A stretch of 64,000 nt of DNA from Solirubrobacteraceae bacterium (GTDB lineage Bacteria; Actinomycetota; Thermoleophilia; Solirubrobacterales; Solirubrobacteraceae), in assembly GCA_030151725.1 (NCBI GenBank), contig JASLDD010000290.1, positions 1-64,000 of the forward strand, in the 5' to 3' direction. Under the pieces are notes generated by a model that saw only the letters and a program-made list of their open reading frames with translations, was not told the DNA's origin and made no database searches. How positions within the stretch are numbered: position 1 is the first letter of the stretch; each line of letters opens with the position of its first letter. This document shows positions 42,734 to 51,464 of the stretch, piece by piece. Both the position numbers and the translations under genes were made by a program.

Positions 42734-43740
42734 ACGCGCACCTCGTGGATGCGCTGCTCGGCGAAGTGGCACTCGACGCTGGCCGGCCCCGCGGGACCGG
42801 TGACGAGATGGGGCACCGGTGCCTGCTCGTGGCACTGGGGGAGATCGCGCCCGATTGGGCAGCGGGGCGCGAAGGAGCAGCCGCTGGGCAGCTTGGAGAG
42901 ATCGGGGGGGAAGCCGGAGATGGCGGGCAGCGGTCCCTCGGCGAGGCGCTCAGGGTTGGGCACGCACTTGAGCAGCGCCTCGCTGTAGGGGTGGGTAGGC
43001 GCCGTGAAGATGTGATCGACGCCGGAGCTCTCGACGAAGCGCCCTGCGTACATCACGGCCACTGAGTCGCAGAAGTCGGACACGATGCCGAGGTTGTGGG
43101 TGATCAGGATGACGGCCGCGCGGTGCTCGTCGACGAGGCGGTCGAGCAGGGCCAGGACCTGCGCCTGGGTGGTCACGTCGAGGGCTGTGGTGGGCTCGTC
43201 GGCGATCAGCACACGGGGGTTGTTGGCGATGGCGATGGCGATGGCCACGCGTTGGCGCATGCCGCCGGAGTACTGATGGGGGTAGTCGTCCAGGCGCCGC
43301 TCGGCCTGGGAGATGTCGACCTCGCGCAGTAGCTCGGCGGCCCGCTTGCGGGCGGCGGCGCGGCGCATGTCGGGGTTGTGTACGGCGAGGGCCTCCACGA
43401 TCTGCGCGCCGATGGTCTTGACGGGGTCGAGCGCGCTCGAGGGGTCCTGCAGCACGAGCGCGATCTCCTTGCCCCTGACGGCTCCCAGCTGGCGGTCTGA
43501 GAGCTTTGAGATGTCGCGTCCGCCCAGCACGATCTCGCCGCCGAGCACACGACCCGGTGACTCGATCAGGCCGAGGATGGAGAGGGCGAGCGCCGACTTG
43601 CCCGAGCCGGACTCGCCGACCACGCCGAGTCGCTCGGTTGCGCGCAGGTCGAAGCTAACATCGCGCACGGCATGCACGACGGACTCGCCGGTGTCGTACA
43701 CGGTGCTGAGGTTGCGCACCGACAGAGCGAGGTCGTCCAT
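42730..43740 (-). CDS. Oligopeptide/dipeptide ABC transporter ATP-binding protein (OppD/DppD-like)
   Basis: A 336-residue ABC ATPase: Walker A GESGSGKSALALS, signature YSGGMRQRVAIAIAIA, Walker B VLIADEPTTALDVT, and the C-terminal CSFAPRCPIGRD extension. Start ATG overlaps the upstream permease stop (TGATG). Confidence 0.93.
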   Translation of the reverse strand: MDDLALSVRNLSTVYDTGESVVHAVRDVSFDLRATERLGVVGESGSGKSALALSILGLIESPGRVLGGEIVLGGRDISKLSDRQLGAVRGKEIALVLQDPSSALDPVKTIGAQIVEALAVHNPDMRRAAARKRAAELLREVDISQAERRLDDYPHQYSGGMRQRVAIAIAIANNPRVLIADEPTTALDVTTQAQVLALLDRLVDEHRAAVILITHNLGIVSDFCDSVAVMYAGRFVESSGVDHIFTAPTHPYSEALLKCVPNPERLAEGPLPAISGFPPDLSKLPSGCSFAPRCPIGRDLPQCHEQAPVPHLVTGPAGPASVECHFAEQRIHEVRV

Positions 43741-44765
43741 CAGGCGGTGGCCACGGTGGAGATGCGCACGCGCGGGTCGATGACTGCGTAGAGCAGGTCG
43801 ACAACGAGGTTGACGAGCACGAACATGACGGCGCTGAGCAGGATGAAGGTCTGCACGACTGCGTAGTCCTGCTTGACGATGGCGTCGAACACCAGATCGC
43901 CGACTCCGGGCCAGTTGAAGACGCGTTCGATCAGAACGCTGCCGGCGAGGAATTCGCCGAGCACGAGCCCGCCGGCGGTGAGGGTGGGCAGGAAGGCGTT
44001 GGGGAGGGCGTGGCGGCGGAAGGCGGTCCAGCGGCGCAGGCCCTTACCACGGGCGACGGTGATGAACGGCTCGCGGGAGACCTCGAGCAGGTTGGCGCGC
44101 AGCAGCCGCACGATGAACGAGAACGACGACAGGCCGAGCGCAACAGCGGGCAGGATGAGGTGCTCGAGCGAGGCCCAGAACGTGCCGAACTGTCCTGCGA
44201 TCAATGCGTCGAGCGTGTACATGTGCGTGACCGTCGGCGGCGCCGTCGACTGCAGGCCGAGCCGGCCCTCGGGTCCCGGCAAGAGGTGGAAGGAGCGGAA
44301 GAAGACGATCAGGAGCAGAAGCGCGATGAAGAACGGGGGCGTGCCGAAGCCCAGGTAGGAGACGCCGCGCAGGATGCGATCGGCGATCGGGCGCCGACGG
44401 TAGGTGACGAACAACGCACCGGCGACCGCCGCGAGCATCGCGATGAAGAACGAGAAGATCGCCAGCTCGATCGTCGCCGGCAGCCGTTCGCCGATCAGCG
44501 CACTGACGGACTTGCCGTCGGCATAGGAGTAACCCCAGTCGCCCTGGAAGAAGTGCGAGATGAACAGCCAGTACTGCGTGAAGATCGGTTTGTCGGTGCC
44601 GATCTGGTGGCTGACGGAGGCGACCGCCTGCGGTGTCCCGAGTGGCCCGACGATCAACCGAGCGGGGTTGCCCGGCAGCGCGCGCAGGAGCAGAAAGGCC
44701 AGCAGCGTCGCGCCGAATACCGCGCCGATCGAGCCGAGCACCCTCATTGCGATCACGCGGGCCAT
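43740..44765 (-). CDS. ABC transporter permease (OppB/DppB-like)
   Basis: A 341-residue inner-membrane permease with six predicted helices. The N-terminal LLAFLLLRALPGNPARL is typical of OppB, and the EAA-type loop VARGKGLRRWTAFRRHALPNA contacts the ATPases. It lies 6 bp after the OppC-like gene. Confidence 0.92.
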   Translation of the reverse strand: MARVIAMRVLGSIGAVFGATLLAFLLLRALPGNPARLIVGPLGTPQAVASVSHQIGTDKPIFTQYWLFISHFFQGDWGYSYADGKSVSALIGERLPATIELAIFSFFIAMLAAVAGALFVTYRRRPIADRILRGVSYLGFGTPPFFIALLLLIVFFRSFHLLPGPEGRLGLQSTAPPTVTHMYTLDALIAGQFGTFWASLEHLILPAVALGLSSFSFIVRLLRANLLEVSREPFITVARGKGLRRWTAFRRHALPNAFLPTLTAGGLVLGEFLAGSVLIERVFNWPGVGDLVFDAIVKQDYAVVQTFILLSAVMFVLVNLVVDLLYAVIDPRVRISTVATA

Positions 44766-44771
44766 GACTGC

Positions 44772-45725
44772 CTACAGCCTCACGTACTGGCCGCGGGGGT
44801 CGAGCAGGTCGCGCATGCGGTCGGAGAGCATGCTCGCGGCGGTGACGGTGATGAGCAGGGCGACCCCTGGGCAGATTGAGATCCACCATTGTCCCGTGAG
44901 GGAGTAGGAGAGGCCTTCGGTCATCATCGCTCCCCACTCCGGCGTGGGGACCTGGGCGCCGAGGCCGACGAAGCTGAGGCCCGCGAGGCCGAGAACGGCG
45001 TAGCCGAAGGCGGCGGCCATCTGGATGAAGAGCACGGGGAGCATGTGCGGGATGACATGCCGGTAGATGATGCGCCCGCGCGTGGCGCCCATCGCGTGTG
45101 CGGCTTCGATGAATGGCAGTGAGCGAATGCGCAGGGCCTCGCTGCGCAAGAGGCGCGCGTACCAGGGCACGGATACGAGCGCGACCCCGATGGCGGCGGT
45201 GTCGAGGCCGATGCCGAGCCCCACCGTGACCGCCATCGCGAGGATCAGTGGGGGAAAGGCGAGGATGGCATCCATCACCCGCATGACGACGCCGTCGCTG
45301 GCTCCTCCGATGGTGCCGGCGAGCAGTCCCACGAGACCGCCCACGATGGCCCCCGCGACAGTGATGAGAGTGGCCACCAGGAGCGAGATGCGCGCACCGG
45401 TGGCCACTCGCGCGAGCACGTCGCGCCCCAGCTGATCGGTGCCCAGCAGGTGGGAGAGGGAGGGCGATTGGAGGGAGTTGATGAGGTCCTGCTTGTCGGG
45501 GCCGCTGCTCAAGAGGATGGGGGCGAAGACGGCGAACAGGACCAGCAGCGCGATCACGGCGAGCGGCACGGCCAGCTTGCGGTCGGCAAGGACTGCGCGC
45601 AGCGCACGGACGGAGCGGGTGGACAGGTCGGCGCTGCCGCCCGGACCGCCGGGGCTGCCTGGTCCCTCGGGGCGCGTGGTGGCAAGGCCATCGCCGATGC
45701 TCAGAGATCCCGGGCCAACGCTCAA
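44772..45725 (-). CDS. ABC transporter permease (OppC/DppC-like)
   Basis: A 317-residue permease: HLLGTDQLGRDVLARVATGARISL is diagnostic of OppC/DppC, and EAAHAMGATRGRIIYRHVIP is the EAA loop. A Gly/Pro-rich N-terminus precedes the first helix. First gene of the four-gene minus-strand unit, divergent from the BKACE gene across 53 bp. Confidence 0.92.
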   Translation of the reverse strand: MSVGPGSLSIGDGLATTRPEGPGSPGGPGGSADLSTRSVRALRAVLADRKLAVPLAVIALLVLFAVFAPILLSSGPDKQDLINSLQSPSLSHLLGTDQLGRDVLARVATGARISLLVATLITVAGAIVGGLVGLLAGTIGGASDGVVMRVMDAILAFPPLILAMAVTVGLGIGLDTAAIGVALVSVPWYARLLRSEALRIRSLPFIEAAHAMGATRGRIIYRHVIPHMLPVLFIQMAAAFGYAVLGLAGLSFVGLGAQVPTPEWGAMMTEGLSYSLTGQWWISICPGVALLITVTAASMLSDRMRDLLDPRGQYVRL

Positions 45726-45778
45726 GAGCGGCTCTCCGTTCGATTTGCCGATACAGCGTTCGGTATATTACGGCCGCA

Positions 45779-46597
45779 ATGAGCCAGCCCGCGATGCTCA
45801 CTTGCGCGGTGGCCGGAGGCGTGGTCACGGGCAACCCCCACCAGCCGGTCAACCGCGACGATGTGATCAGGGAGGCCGTGGGGGCAGCCAAGGCAGGGGC
45901 CAGCATCCTGCACATCCACGCTCGCACGGTCGACGGCGAGATGACGCAGGCGCCGGAGGACTACGTGGCGATCAAGCAGGCGATTCGCGAGCAGGTGGAT
46001 GACGTGGTGCTCAACTTCACCACTGGGGGCAAGCTGGGAGCGCCGGCCGAGGAGCGCCGCCGCTCGCTGCACGCGCAGCCGGAAGTGGCGTCGCTGAACT
46101 GCGGCTCCATCAACTTCGGGCCTGACGACGTGGTGTTCCTGAATCCGAGGTCTTTGATTGCAGAGCTCGCCGAGGAGATGGCCCAGCGCGGGATCGTCCC
46201 GGAGTACGAGTGCTTCGACATCGGCATGGCGCTCACGGCGGCAAAGCTCACGGCGTCGGCCCATGGGGCGAAGGGACTGATGCACATGGTGCTTGGAGTG
46301 ATCGGTGGGGCGCCGCCGACGGTGGAGACGATCACGCTGTTCGCGAGGCTCGTGCCTGAGGGCATTCCGTGGATGGTGACTGCGATTGGACGACACAACT
46401 TCCCGATGATGGCGGTTACTCTGGCGCTTGGGGGTCACATACGCACAGGGCTCGAGGACGTGGTGTATGTGGCGCCGGGCGAGTACGCGGAGTCCAACGA
46501 GCAGCTGGTGAGGCGTGCGAGGGCTCTCTGCAAAGCGGTCGGCCGCCCGGTGGCGACCCCGGCGCAGGCGCGCTCGATTCTGGGCGTGGAAGGCTGA
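45779..46597 (+). CDS. BKACE (DUF849) beta-keto acid cleavage enzyme
   Basis: A 272-residue TIM-barrel zinc enzyme of the 3-keto-5-aminohexanoate cleavage family. The zinc histidines are in ILHIHART, with GEMTQ, TTGGKLG, YECFDIGM and GLEDVVYVAPGEYAESNEQLV following. BKACEs condense a beta-keto acid with acetyl-CoA, giving acetoacetate and a CoA thioester; known substrates include 3-keto-5-aminohexanoate and dehydrocarnitine. The one used here is unknown. Its promoter shares 53 bp with the transporter genes, suggesting joint control. Confidence 0.92.
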   Translation: MSQPAMLTCAVAGGVVTGNPHQPVNRDDVIREAVGAAKAGASILHIHARTVDGEMTQAPEDYVAIKQAIREQVDDVVLNFTTGGKLGAPAEERRRSLHAQPEVASLNCGSINFGPDDVVFLNPRSLIAELAEEMAQRGIVPEYECFDIGMALTAAKLTASAHGAKGLMHMVLGVIGGAPPTVETITLFARLVPEGIPWMVTAIGRHNFPMMAVTLALGGHIRTGLEDVVYVAPGEYAESNEQLVRRARALCKAVGRPVATPAQARSILGVEG

Positions 46598-46743
46598 GAT
46601 GGCGCAATCCGCCATCGGGCGACTCACTTGCATGCGCGTCGGCTCGACAATGGTCTAGCCTGATCCATCAAATCGAACAGCTCCGATTTCTTGTAGCGAG
46701 ACGACTGGCGGGGGAAACGAGCCACGCAAGCCTCCCAGTTGGC

Positions 46744-46761
46744 ATATCGATCAGTCGATTC
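46744..46761. promoter_or_regulatory. Class 1 dyad site E
   Basis: ATATCGATCAGTCGATTC is the site A sequence in the opposite orientation with two changes at its end. Confidence 0.6.
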
Positions 46762-46810
46762 GGAACGTAGAGCCCAGCCATCCCCTTGTCAAGCGACCCC
46801 TGCATAACGA

Positions 46811-46830
46811 CTTTGGACACGTGTCCAAAG
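46811..46830. promoter_or_regulatory. Perfect 20-bp palindrome
   Basis: CTTTGGACAC followed by its exact reverse complement, centred on CACGTG, lies between dyad sites E and F. It has no T-tract and looks like an operator for a second regulator. Confidence 0.6.
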
Positions 46831-46892
46831 CATGAAGAAGCGCTTGTGACACCGGCCCTTGACGGACGGATGGGCAGCCGAGTAGGTTTGGC

Positions 46893-46910
46893 ATATCGAC
46901 TGATCGTCTT
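46893..46910. promoter_or_regulatory. Class 1 dyad site F
   Basis: ATATCGACTGATCGTCTT matches site A in its first 14 positions and lies 49 bp before the binding-protein start. Confidence 0.6.
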
Positions 46911-46958
46911 GCACATCGAGCGAGAGAGACCAGAGACTGCACTAGCGATGGAGGCCCG

Positions 46959-48644
46959 ATGAAGCGCACTACAAGGCAAGGCACCCAAGGACGGCTGAGC
47001 GTCATGTCGGCTCTGATGGGGATCGGCGCTGTGTTGGCCCTGGCGGCGTGTGGGAGCAGCTCGAGCTCCAGCACGTCCGCATCAAGCTCAACGGGCCTGA
47101 GCAAAGCAGCGAGCAATCCGAGCGCGACTTTGATCGTCAACAATTCGGTCCCCGTGGCGACACTGGACCCGGGGCTGACGACGAACGACCAGGACCCGGG
47201 CTTCGACGGGGCGATGTACTCGACGCTGACGCAGGTGACCCAGAGTCCCGGCAAGGTTGCGGGCACGACTGAGCAGAACCTGGCGATCACGGCGGTGAAG
47301 CCGTATGTGGCGCAGTCGTACAAGTACTCAAACGGCGACCGCACCCTCACGTTCCAGATCCGTCCGGGGCTGAAGTTCCCGAGTGGCGATGCGTTGGACG
47401 CGAAGGCTGTGGTGTGGTCGATCGAACGTGACATCAAGCTTGAAGAGGGTGGCTACTCGGTGCTCGAGGAAACCGACTACACGCCACCGCTGATCAAGTC
47501 GGTGAAGGCGACGGGCCCGTTGACGGTGGTCTTCCAGTACAAGCGCCCGGCGCCAAACCAGTTGCAAGTGCTCTCGACGCCGACGGCGGGGGCGATCTAT
47601 GACCCGAAGCTGGTGGAAGAACACGGCGGCGTGAAGAAGGCCACTCCAAACGAATGGCTGGCAAGCCACGATGCCGGCTATGGCCCGTATCTGATGAAGA
47701 GCTACAGCCCCAACCACCAGTTGGTGTTGGAAGCGAACCCAAGCTTCTTTGAACAGCCGAAGACAAAGAAGATCATCCTCAACTTCATCCCCGACAACGA
47801 AACGCTGCTGCTGGACGCACAGTCGGGTGCAGCGGACATCACGCTGGGGCTGACCAACCAGGCTGCACACAGCTTGGTGGGCAACTCGTGCTGCACGGTG
47901 GCGTCGTTCAAGTCACGCCAGGCAGAGACCCTGAACTTCCCCGAGAACAGCAAAAACCCGTTCTTCAAGAACCAGGACTTCCGCCAGGCGCTCAGCTACG
48001 CGTTCCCATATGAAGCGATCCTGCAGAAGGTGGCCTACGGCTACGGCAAGCTGTACTTCGGCGAGTGGATGCCGTCGTACTCGTGGTATGACGCCAAAGT
48101 GGGAGCACCCCGTCCGACGGACCTGAACAAGGCCAAAGAACTGCTGACCAAGTCGGGGATCAAGACGCCGGTGAGCTTCACCATCTATGTCGGGCAGGGT
48201 GACAACATCGGCAAGGAAATCGCAACTGCGGCTTCCGGTGCATGGCAGGCGCTGGGTGTGAACGCCAAAGTGCAGGTGGTATCGGCGGCAGCGTTCCTGG
48301 AAGTCGTGTACACCAACCACGCAGGTGCGTCGGTGTTCCTGGACGGGCCGCAGGTTGTGGCACCGGACTACCACTGGGCGTATGACCTGCAGTGTCCTCC
48401 CAACAACCAGTTCAACGACACCGACATATGCATCCCGGCGGCTGACAAGCTGATGAAACAGGTCGCCATCACGACCCAGGAACCGCTGCGTCAGGAACTG
48501 ATCAACAAGGCGGATGAGTACTACATCGAAGCCACACCGCGGATCTGGGTATATGACAGCGAACTGGTGGCGGTGCTCGGCAAGAACGTGACGGGCTACT
48601 ACTCGAGCGATTTGCCCGACATGCGCTTCTGGGCCAAGGGCTGA
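46959..48644 (+). CDS. ABC transporter substrate-binding lipoprotein (family 5)
   Basis: A 561-residue solute-binding protein of the Opp/Dpp/nickel type. The signal peptide ends in LALAAC with C31 as the lipidated Cys, followed by a Ser-rich linker. The body shows RTLTFQIRPGLKFPSGDALDAKAVVWSIER, typical of family 5. It probably captures the substrate for the permease encoded at 41690-45725, although it lies on the other side of the BKACE gene. Its codons (more GAA, CAG, AAC) are less GC-extreme than its neighbours. Confidence 0.92.
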   Translation: MKRTTRQGTQGRLSVMSALMGIGAVLALAACGSSSSSSTSASSSTGLSKAASNPSATLIVNNSVPVATLDPGLTTNDQDPGFDGAMYSTLTQVTQSPGKVAGTTEQNLAITAVKPYVAQSYKYSNGDRTLTFQIRPGLKFPSGDALDAKAVVWSIERDIKLEEGGYSVLEETDYTPPLIKSVKATGPLTVVFQYKRPAPNQLQVLSTPTAGAIYDPKLVEEHGGVKKATPNEWLASHDAGYGPYLMKSYSPNHQLVLEANPSFFEQPKTKKIILNFIPDNETLLLDAQSGAADITLGLTNQAAHSLVGNSCCTVASFKSRQAETLNFPENSKNPFFKNQDFRQALSYAFPYEAILQKVAYGYGKLYFGEWMPSYSWYDAKVGAPRPTDLNKAKELLTKSGIKTPVSFTIYVGQGDNIGKEIATAASGAWQALGVNAKVQVVSAAAFLEVVYTNHAGASVFLDGPQVVAPDYHWAYDLQCPPNNQFNDTDICIPAADKLMKQVAITTQEPLRQELINKADEYYIEATPRIWVYDSELVAVLGKNVTGYYSSDLPDMRFWAKG

Positions 48645-48678
48645 GCAGGCACAAAAAAGAGACTCCAAGAGAGAGAAG

Positions 48679-48748
48679 GACCGGGCCACATGTGGCCCGG
48701 TCAGGGGCCGCACATGTGCGGCCCCACGGCTGGCGCATGCGCCAGCCG
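48679..48748. repeat. Three tandem perfect palindromes
   Basis: Three uninterrupted palindromes sit at 48679-48702 (24 bp), 48704-48725 (22 bp) and 48727-48748 (22 bp), one base apart, each centred on CATG. The arms are GC-rich (GGGCCACA, GGCCGCACA, GGCTGGCGCA types). They lie between convergent genes, 35 bp after the lipoprotein stop, so bidirectional transcription end or mRNA 3' protection is plausible. No T-tract follows. Confidence 0.8.
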
Positions 48749-48756
48749 AACAACAG

Positions 48757-49383
48757 TCACATCGCTCCCGTGCGTGCCTCGGTCAGCCAGGTGAGCAGGC
48801 CGCGCTCGATCAGCAGCTGCGCAAGCGTCTGGTAGCCGGCGGCTCCCGGGTGCGCGCCATCGCCGGCGCTCACCTCTGACATCCAAACAGGCGACTCCAA
48901 GAGGGGCTCCACCACGCCTATGAAGGGCCTGTCCCGCAGGGCGCAGAGGTGGGCGAAGGACGCGGAGAGATCGCCGATGCGCCGATTCTGATCGGCGTCG
49001 TCGACCGGGGCCGGGCCGATGACGAACGGGGCGATGTCCAGCGTGCTCGCCTCCTCGAGTAGTGCGGACAGGGCGCTGACTGAGCTCTCGGCAGGCACAC
49101 GAACGGAGCCATTCTCGAAGGTCGTGTCGTTGGCCCCGAAGGACACCACCAGCCGGTGATCCGCCCCGGGCGCCATCCGTGGCATCGCCTCCGCCCGCCA
49201 GCGTGTCGCCACCTGGATGGAAGTCTCGCGCCGCACGCCGAGGTTGTAGGTGGTCAACGGCGTTCCCCGCACGAAGCAGGCGCTCGTAACACGCGCGACC
49301 CAGCCTCCCCCGGCGGGGTCTCCGACGCCTGCTACCAGAGAGTCACCAATGAAGAGGGCGCGTCGAGGCGCAAGGTCGCTCAT
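48757..49383 (-). CDS. SGNH/GDSL-family hydrolase
   Basis: A 208-residue SGNH esterase-type hydrolase: block I FIGDSLVAGVGD with the catalytic Ser, Gly in NLGVRRET, block III FGANDTT, and block V DGAHPGAAG with the Asp-His pair. No signal peptide is evident, so it is cytoplasmic. Substrate unknown. Divergent from the alcohol dehydrogenase (50 bp). Confidence 0.92.
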   Translation of the reverse strand: MSDLAPRRALFIGDSLVAGVGDPAGGGWVARVTSACFVRGTPLTTYNLGVRRETSIQVATRWRAEAMPRMAPGADHRLVVSFGANDTTFENGSVRVPAESSVSALSALLEEASTLDIAPFVIGPAPVDDADQNRRIGDLSASFAHLCALRDRPFIGVVEPLLESPVWMSEVSAGDGAHPGAAGYQTLAQLLIERGLLTWLTEARTGAM

Positions 49384-49433
49384 GCGATGAGTATCTCGCG
49401 GCCGGCCCGTCCTAGTAGGCTCACGTCCGAGCC

Positions 49434-50468
49434 ATGAGAGCAGTCACCTTCCAGGCCCCCGGCGTGGTCAGCGTCGAGGATCGGCCCGAGCCGGAGATCG
49501 TCGATGCGGAAGACGCGATCGTCAAGATCGAGGCCACGGGAGTGTGCGGCTCGGACCTGCACATCTTCCACGGGCGCGTGCAGATCGAGCCGGGCTTCAC
49601 CATCGGCCACGAGTATGTGGGCACGGTGGTGGCCGTCGGCGATGCCGTTACGCGGGCCGCCGTGGGCGACCGCGTTCTGGGCTGCTTTCAGGCTGCGTGC
49701 GGGAGCTGCTGGTTCTGCCGCCGCGGCCTCTACCACCGCTGCGATCACTCCCGCACCTTCGGCCATGGTGCAACGCTCGGCTCGCTGCAGGGCACGCAGG
49801 CGGAGATGGCGCTGGTCCCGCACGCCAACCTCGTGCTGCGCAAGGTGCCTGAGGGGATGAGCAGCGACGTGGCGCTGTTTGCGGGCGATGTGATGGGTAC
49901 GGGCTTTCATGCCGTCGACTCCAGCGGTCTGCGCCCAGGCGACGTGGCCGCCGTTCTTGGGCTCGGTCCTGTTGGGCTATGTGCCGTCCAGGCCGCTCGC
50001 GCTGCCGGCGCGGCTCACGTGTTCGCCATCGACAGCGTCCCCGAGCGCCTGGCAATGGCTGAGTCCTTTGGCGCCGAGCCCCTGCATCTGGGCGAGCACG
50101 ACGTGCGCGCTGCCGTGCGCGGTGCCACCGAGGGTCGGGGCGTGGATGTGGCGATCGACGCCGTGGGCGATCCCAAGGTCCTGGAGAGCGCCATCCGCAT
50201 CACGCGCGCCTGCGGGTCCATCCAATGCATCGGCGTCTATGCAGAGCGCACCGAGGTGCACATGGGCCTTCTGTGGCTCAAGTCGCTCACCCTGCGCGGC
50301 GGGCAGGCCAACGTGATCGGCCATGTTGACCGCGTGCTCGCCATGCTCTCCGCCGGCGTGCTCGACCCCACGGCGCTCGTTACCCGCCACATGAAGCTCG
50401 AGGAAGCGCCCGAGGCCTACGCGGTGTACGACCGCCGCGAAGCACTCAAGATCGTGCTCACGCCTTAA
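49434..50468 (+). CDS. Zinc-dependent alcohol dehydrogenase
   Basis: A 344-residue medium-chain dehydrogenase: catalytic zinc GVCGSD and IGHEYVG, structural zinc Cys cluster CGSCWFCRRGLYHRC, and cofactor motif GLGPVGLCAVQAARAAGA followed by ID, which favours NAD+. It resembles the alcohol dehydrogenase at 3836 but is shorter and lacks its insertion. Overlaps the convergent MaoC-like gene by 4 bp. Confidence 0.92.
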   Translation: MRAVTFQAPGVVSVEDRPEPEIVDAEDAIVKIEATGVCGSDLHIFHGRVQIEPGFTIGHEYVGTVVAVGDAVTRAAVGDRVLGCFQAACGSCWFCRRGLYHRCDHSRTFGHGATLGSLQGTQAEMALVPHANLVLRKVPEGMSSDVALFAGDVMGTGFHAVDSSGLRPGDVAAVLGLGPVGLCAVQAARAAGAAHVFAIDSVPERLAMAESFGAEPLHLGEHDVRAAVRGATEGRGVDVAIDAVGDPKVLESAIRITRACGSIQCIGVYAERTEVHMGLLWLKSLTLRGGQANVIGHVDRVLAMLSAGVLDPTALVTRHMKLEEAPEAYAVYDRREALKIVLTP

Positions 50469-51463
50469 GCGACTACCGCAACGAAGCGCCAGTCGAGCAC
50501 TGCCACCGAGGCCTCGTCCTTGCTGACCCGTGAGCGCAGGTGCGCGAGGGCGCCTCCGCCGGCGAGCGTCTCCAGCCGCTCCAGCTCGAGCTCGCTGTGC
50601 AGCGTGTCCCCTTCGTGAACGGGGGCCAGGTGCTCGCAGGAGTGCCAACCGACGATCGTCACGATCTCAGGGAGCATGCGCGTGGCCTGGGCGGTGGCAA
50701 GCCCGATCGTGTGACCGCCGTAGACGAGCCTGCGCCCATCGGGTTGGCGGTGGCGGTCATGGTGCACCGCCGCCACATTGAGTGTCAAACGGGCGAGCTC
50801 AGGGGCGGAGCTGACCACGTCGCCCGCATGGACGCTCCAGCGAGTGCCGGGCGGCGCCTCGGCGAGGCTGCCTGCGCCGTCGCCGGCCAGGGCGTCGAGT
50901 CGCCACGATGCCGTGGCGGAGCGCAGCGACTCGGAGTCCAGCTCAGAGGGGATCTCATCGAAGGAGTCCTCGTGGCCGGTCACGATGTCGGGATCGCGAA
51001 GCGGCAGCATTGCGCAGCGCCAGAAGTCGAGCACCGGGTGCCCCTCCTGATCGCTCGTCACCACCCGCAGTGCCGCCAGCCCGCTGGCGGGCCGCTCGGC
51101 ACGGGCTGAGAGCTGGCGCAGCCCAACCACCTCGGTGCTCGTGGTGAGCGTGTCGCCGATGAGGGGTGCTCGCTTGAACGCCAGGCCGCGGTAGAAGAGG
51201 TTGGCGAGCACCCGACCCGTGAGAACCGTCGACTGCCCAATCGCCACATCCCACACCAGCGCAGGGTGTGCCAGGGCGGTGCGCAGGCCAAGAACGTCGC
51301 GAGCGAGCTTGCGATCCAGCGCCAGCGCCAGACGATCCCCGACGATCGCCTGATGGACGGCGGCCATGCCGTCGGTCAAAGTGACCGACGGCGCCGAGTG
51401 CTCCGCCAGACCGACCTGCAGGTCCTCGAAGAAGGGAGCCTGCCCCGGGGGCTGGCTGCTCAT
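50465..51463 (-). CDS. MaoC-like double hot-dog protein
   Basis: A 332-residue protein with two hot-dog-like halves. The N-terminal part (AFFEDLQVG-type opening, then VLANLFYRGLAFKRAPLIGDTLTTSTEVV) and the C-terminal part (VYGGHTIGLATAQATRMLPE, then HLAPVHEGDTLHSELEL) resemble acyl dehydratases. It may hydrate an enoyl thioester. Start ATG at 51463, 2 bp after the MFS stop, so it is the second gene of that unit. Confidence 0.8.
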   Translation of the reverse strand: MSSQPPGQAPFFEDLQVGLAEHSAPSVTLTDGMAAVHQAIVGDRLALALDRKLARDVLGLRTALAHPALVWDVAIGQSTVLTGRVLANLFYRGLAFKRAPLIGDTLTTSTEVVGLRQLSARAERPASGLAALRVVTSDQEGHPVLDFWRCAMLPLRDPDIVTGHEDSFDEIPSELDSESLRSATASWRLDALAGDGAGSLAEAPPGTRWSVHAGDVVSSAPELARLTLNVAAVHHDRHRQPDGRRLVYGGHTIGLATAQATRMLPEIVTIVGWHSCEHLAPVHEGDTLHSELELERLETLAGGGALAHLRSRVSKDEASVAVLDWRFVAVVA

Positions 51464-51464
51464 G

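Larger units (their letters stand above)
46598..46958. other. Regulatory gap before the binding-protein gene
   Basis: This 361-bp gap is AT-richer than its surroundings and has no convincing gene. It holds dyad sites E and F about 130 bp apart and a perfect palindrome between them, which is the arrangement expected of a strongly controlled promoter region for the lipoprotein gene. Confidence 0.6.

Noticed and set aside
44044..45927. A 627-codon frame spanning both permease genes
   Set aside because: Out-of-frame reading on the same strand as the permeases; its product is Arg/Pro-rich with no domain.
46959..48644. Horizontal transfer of the binding-protein gene
   Set aside because: Its milder GC bias could simply reflect codon choice in an abundant exported protein; no flanking mobile signature is seen.
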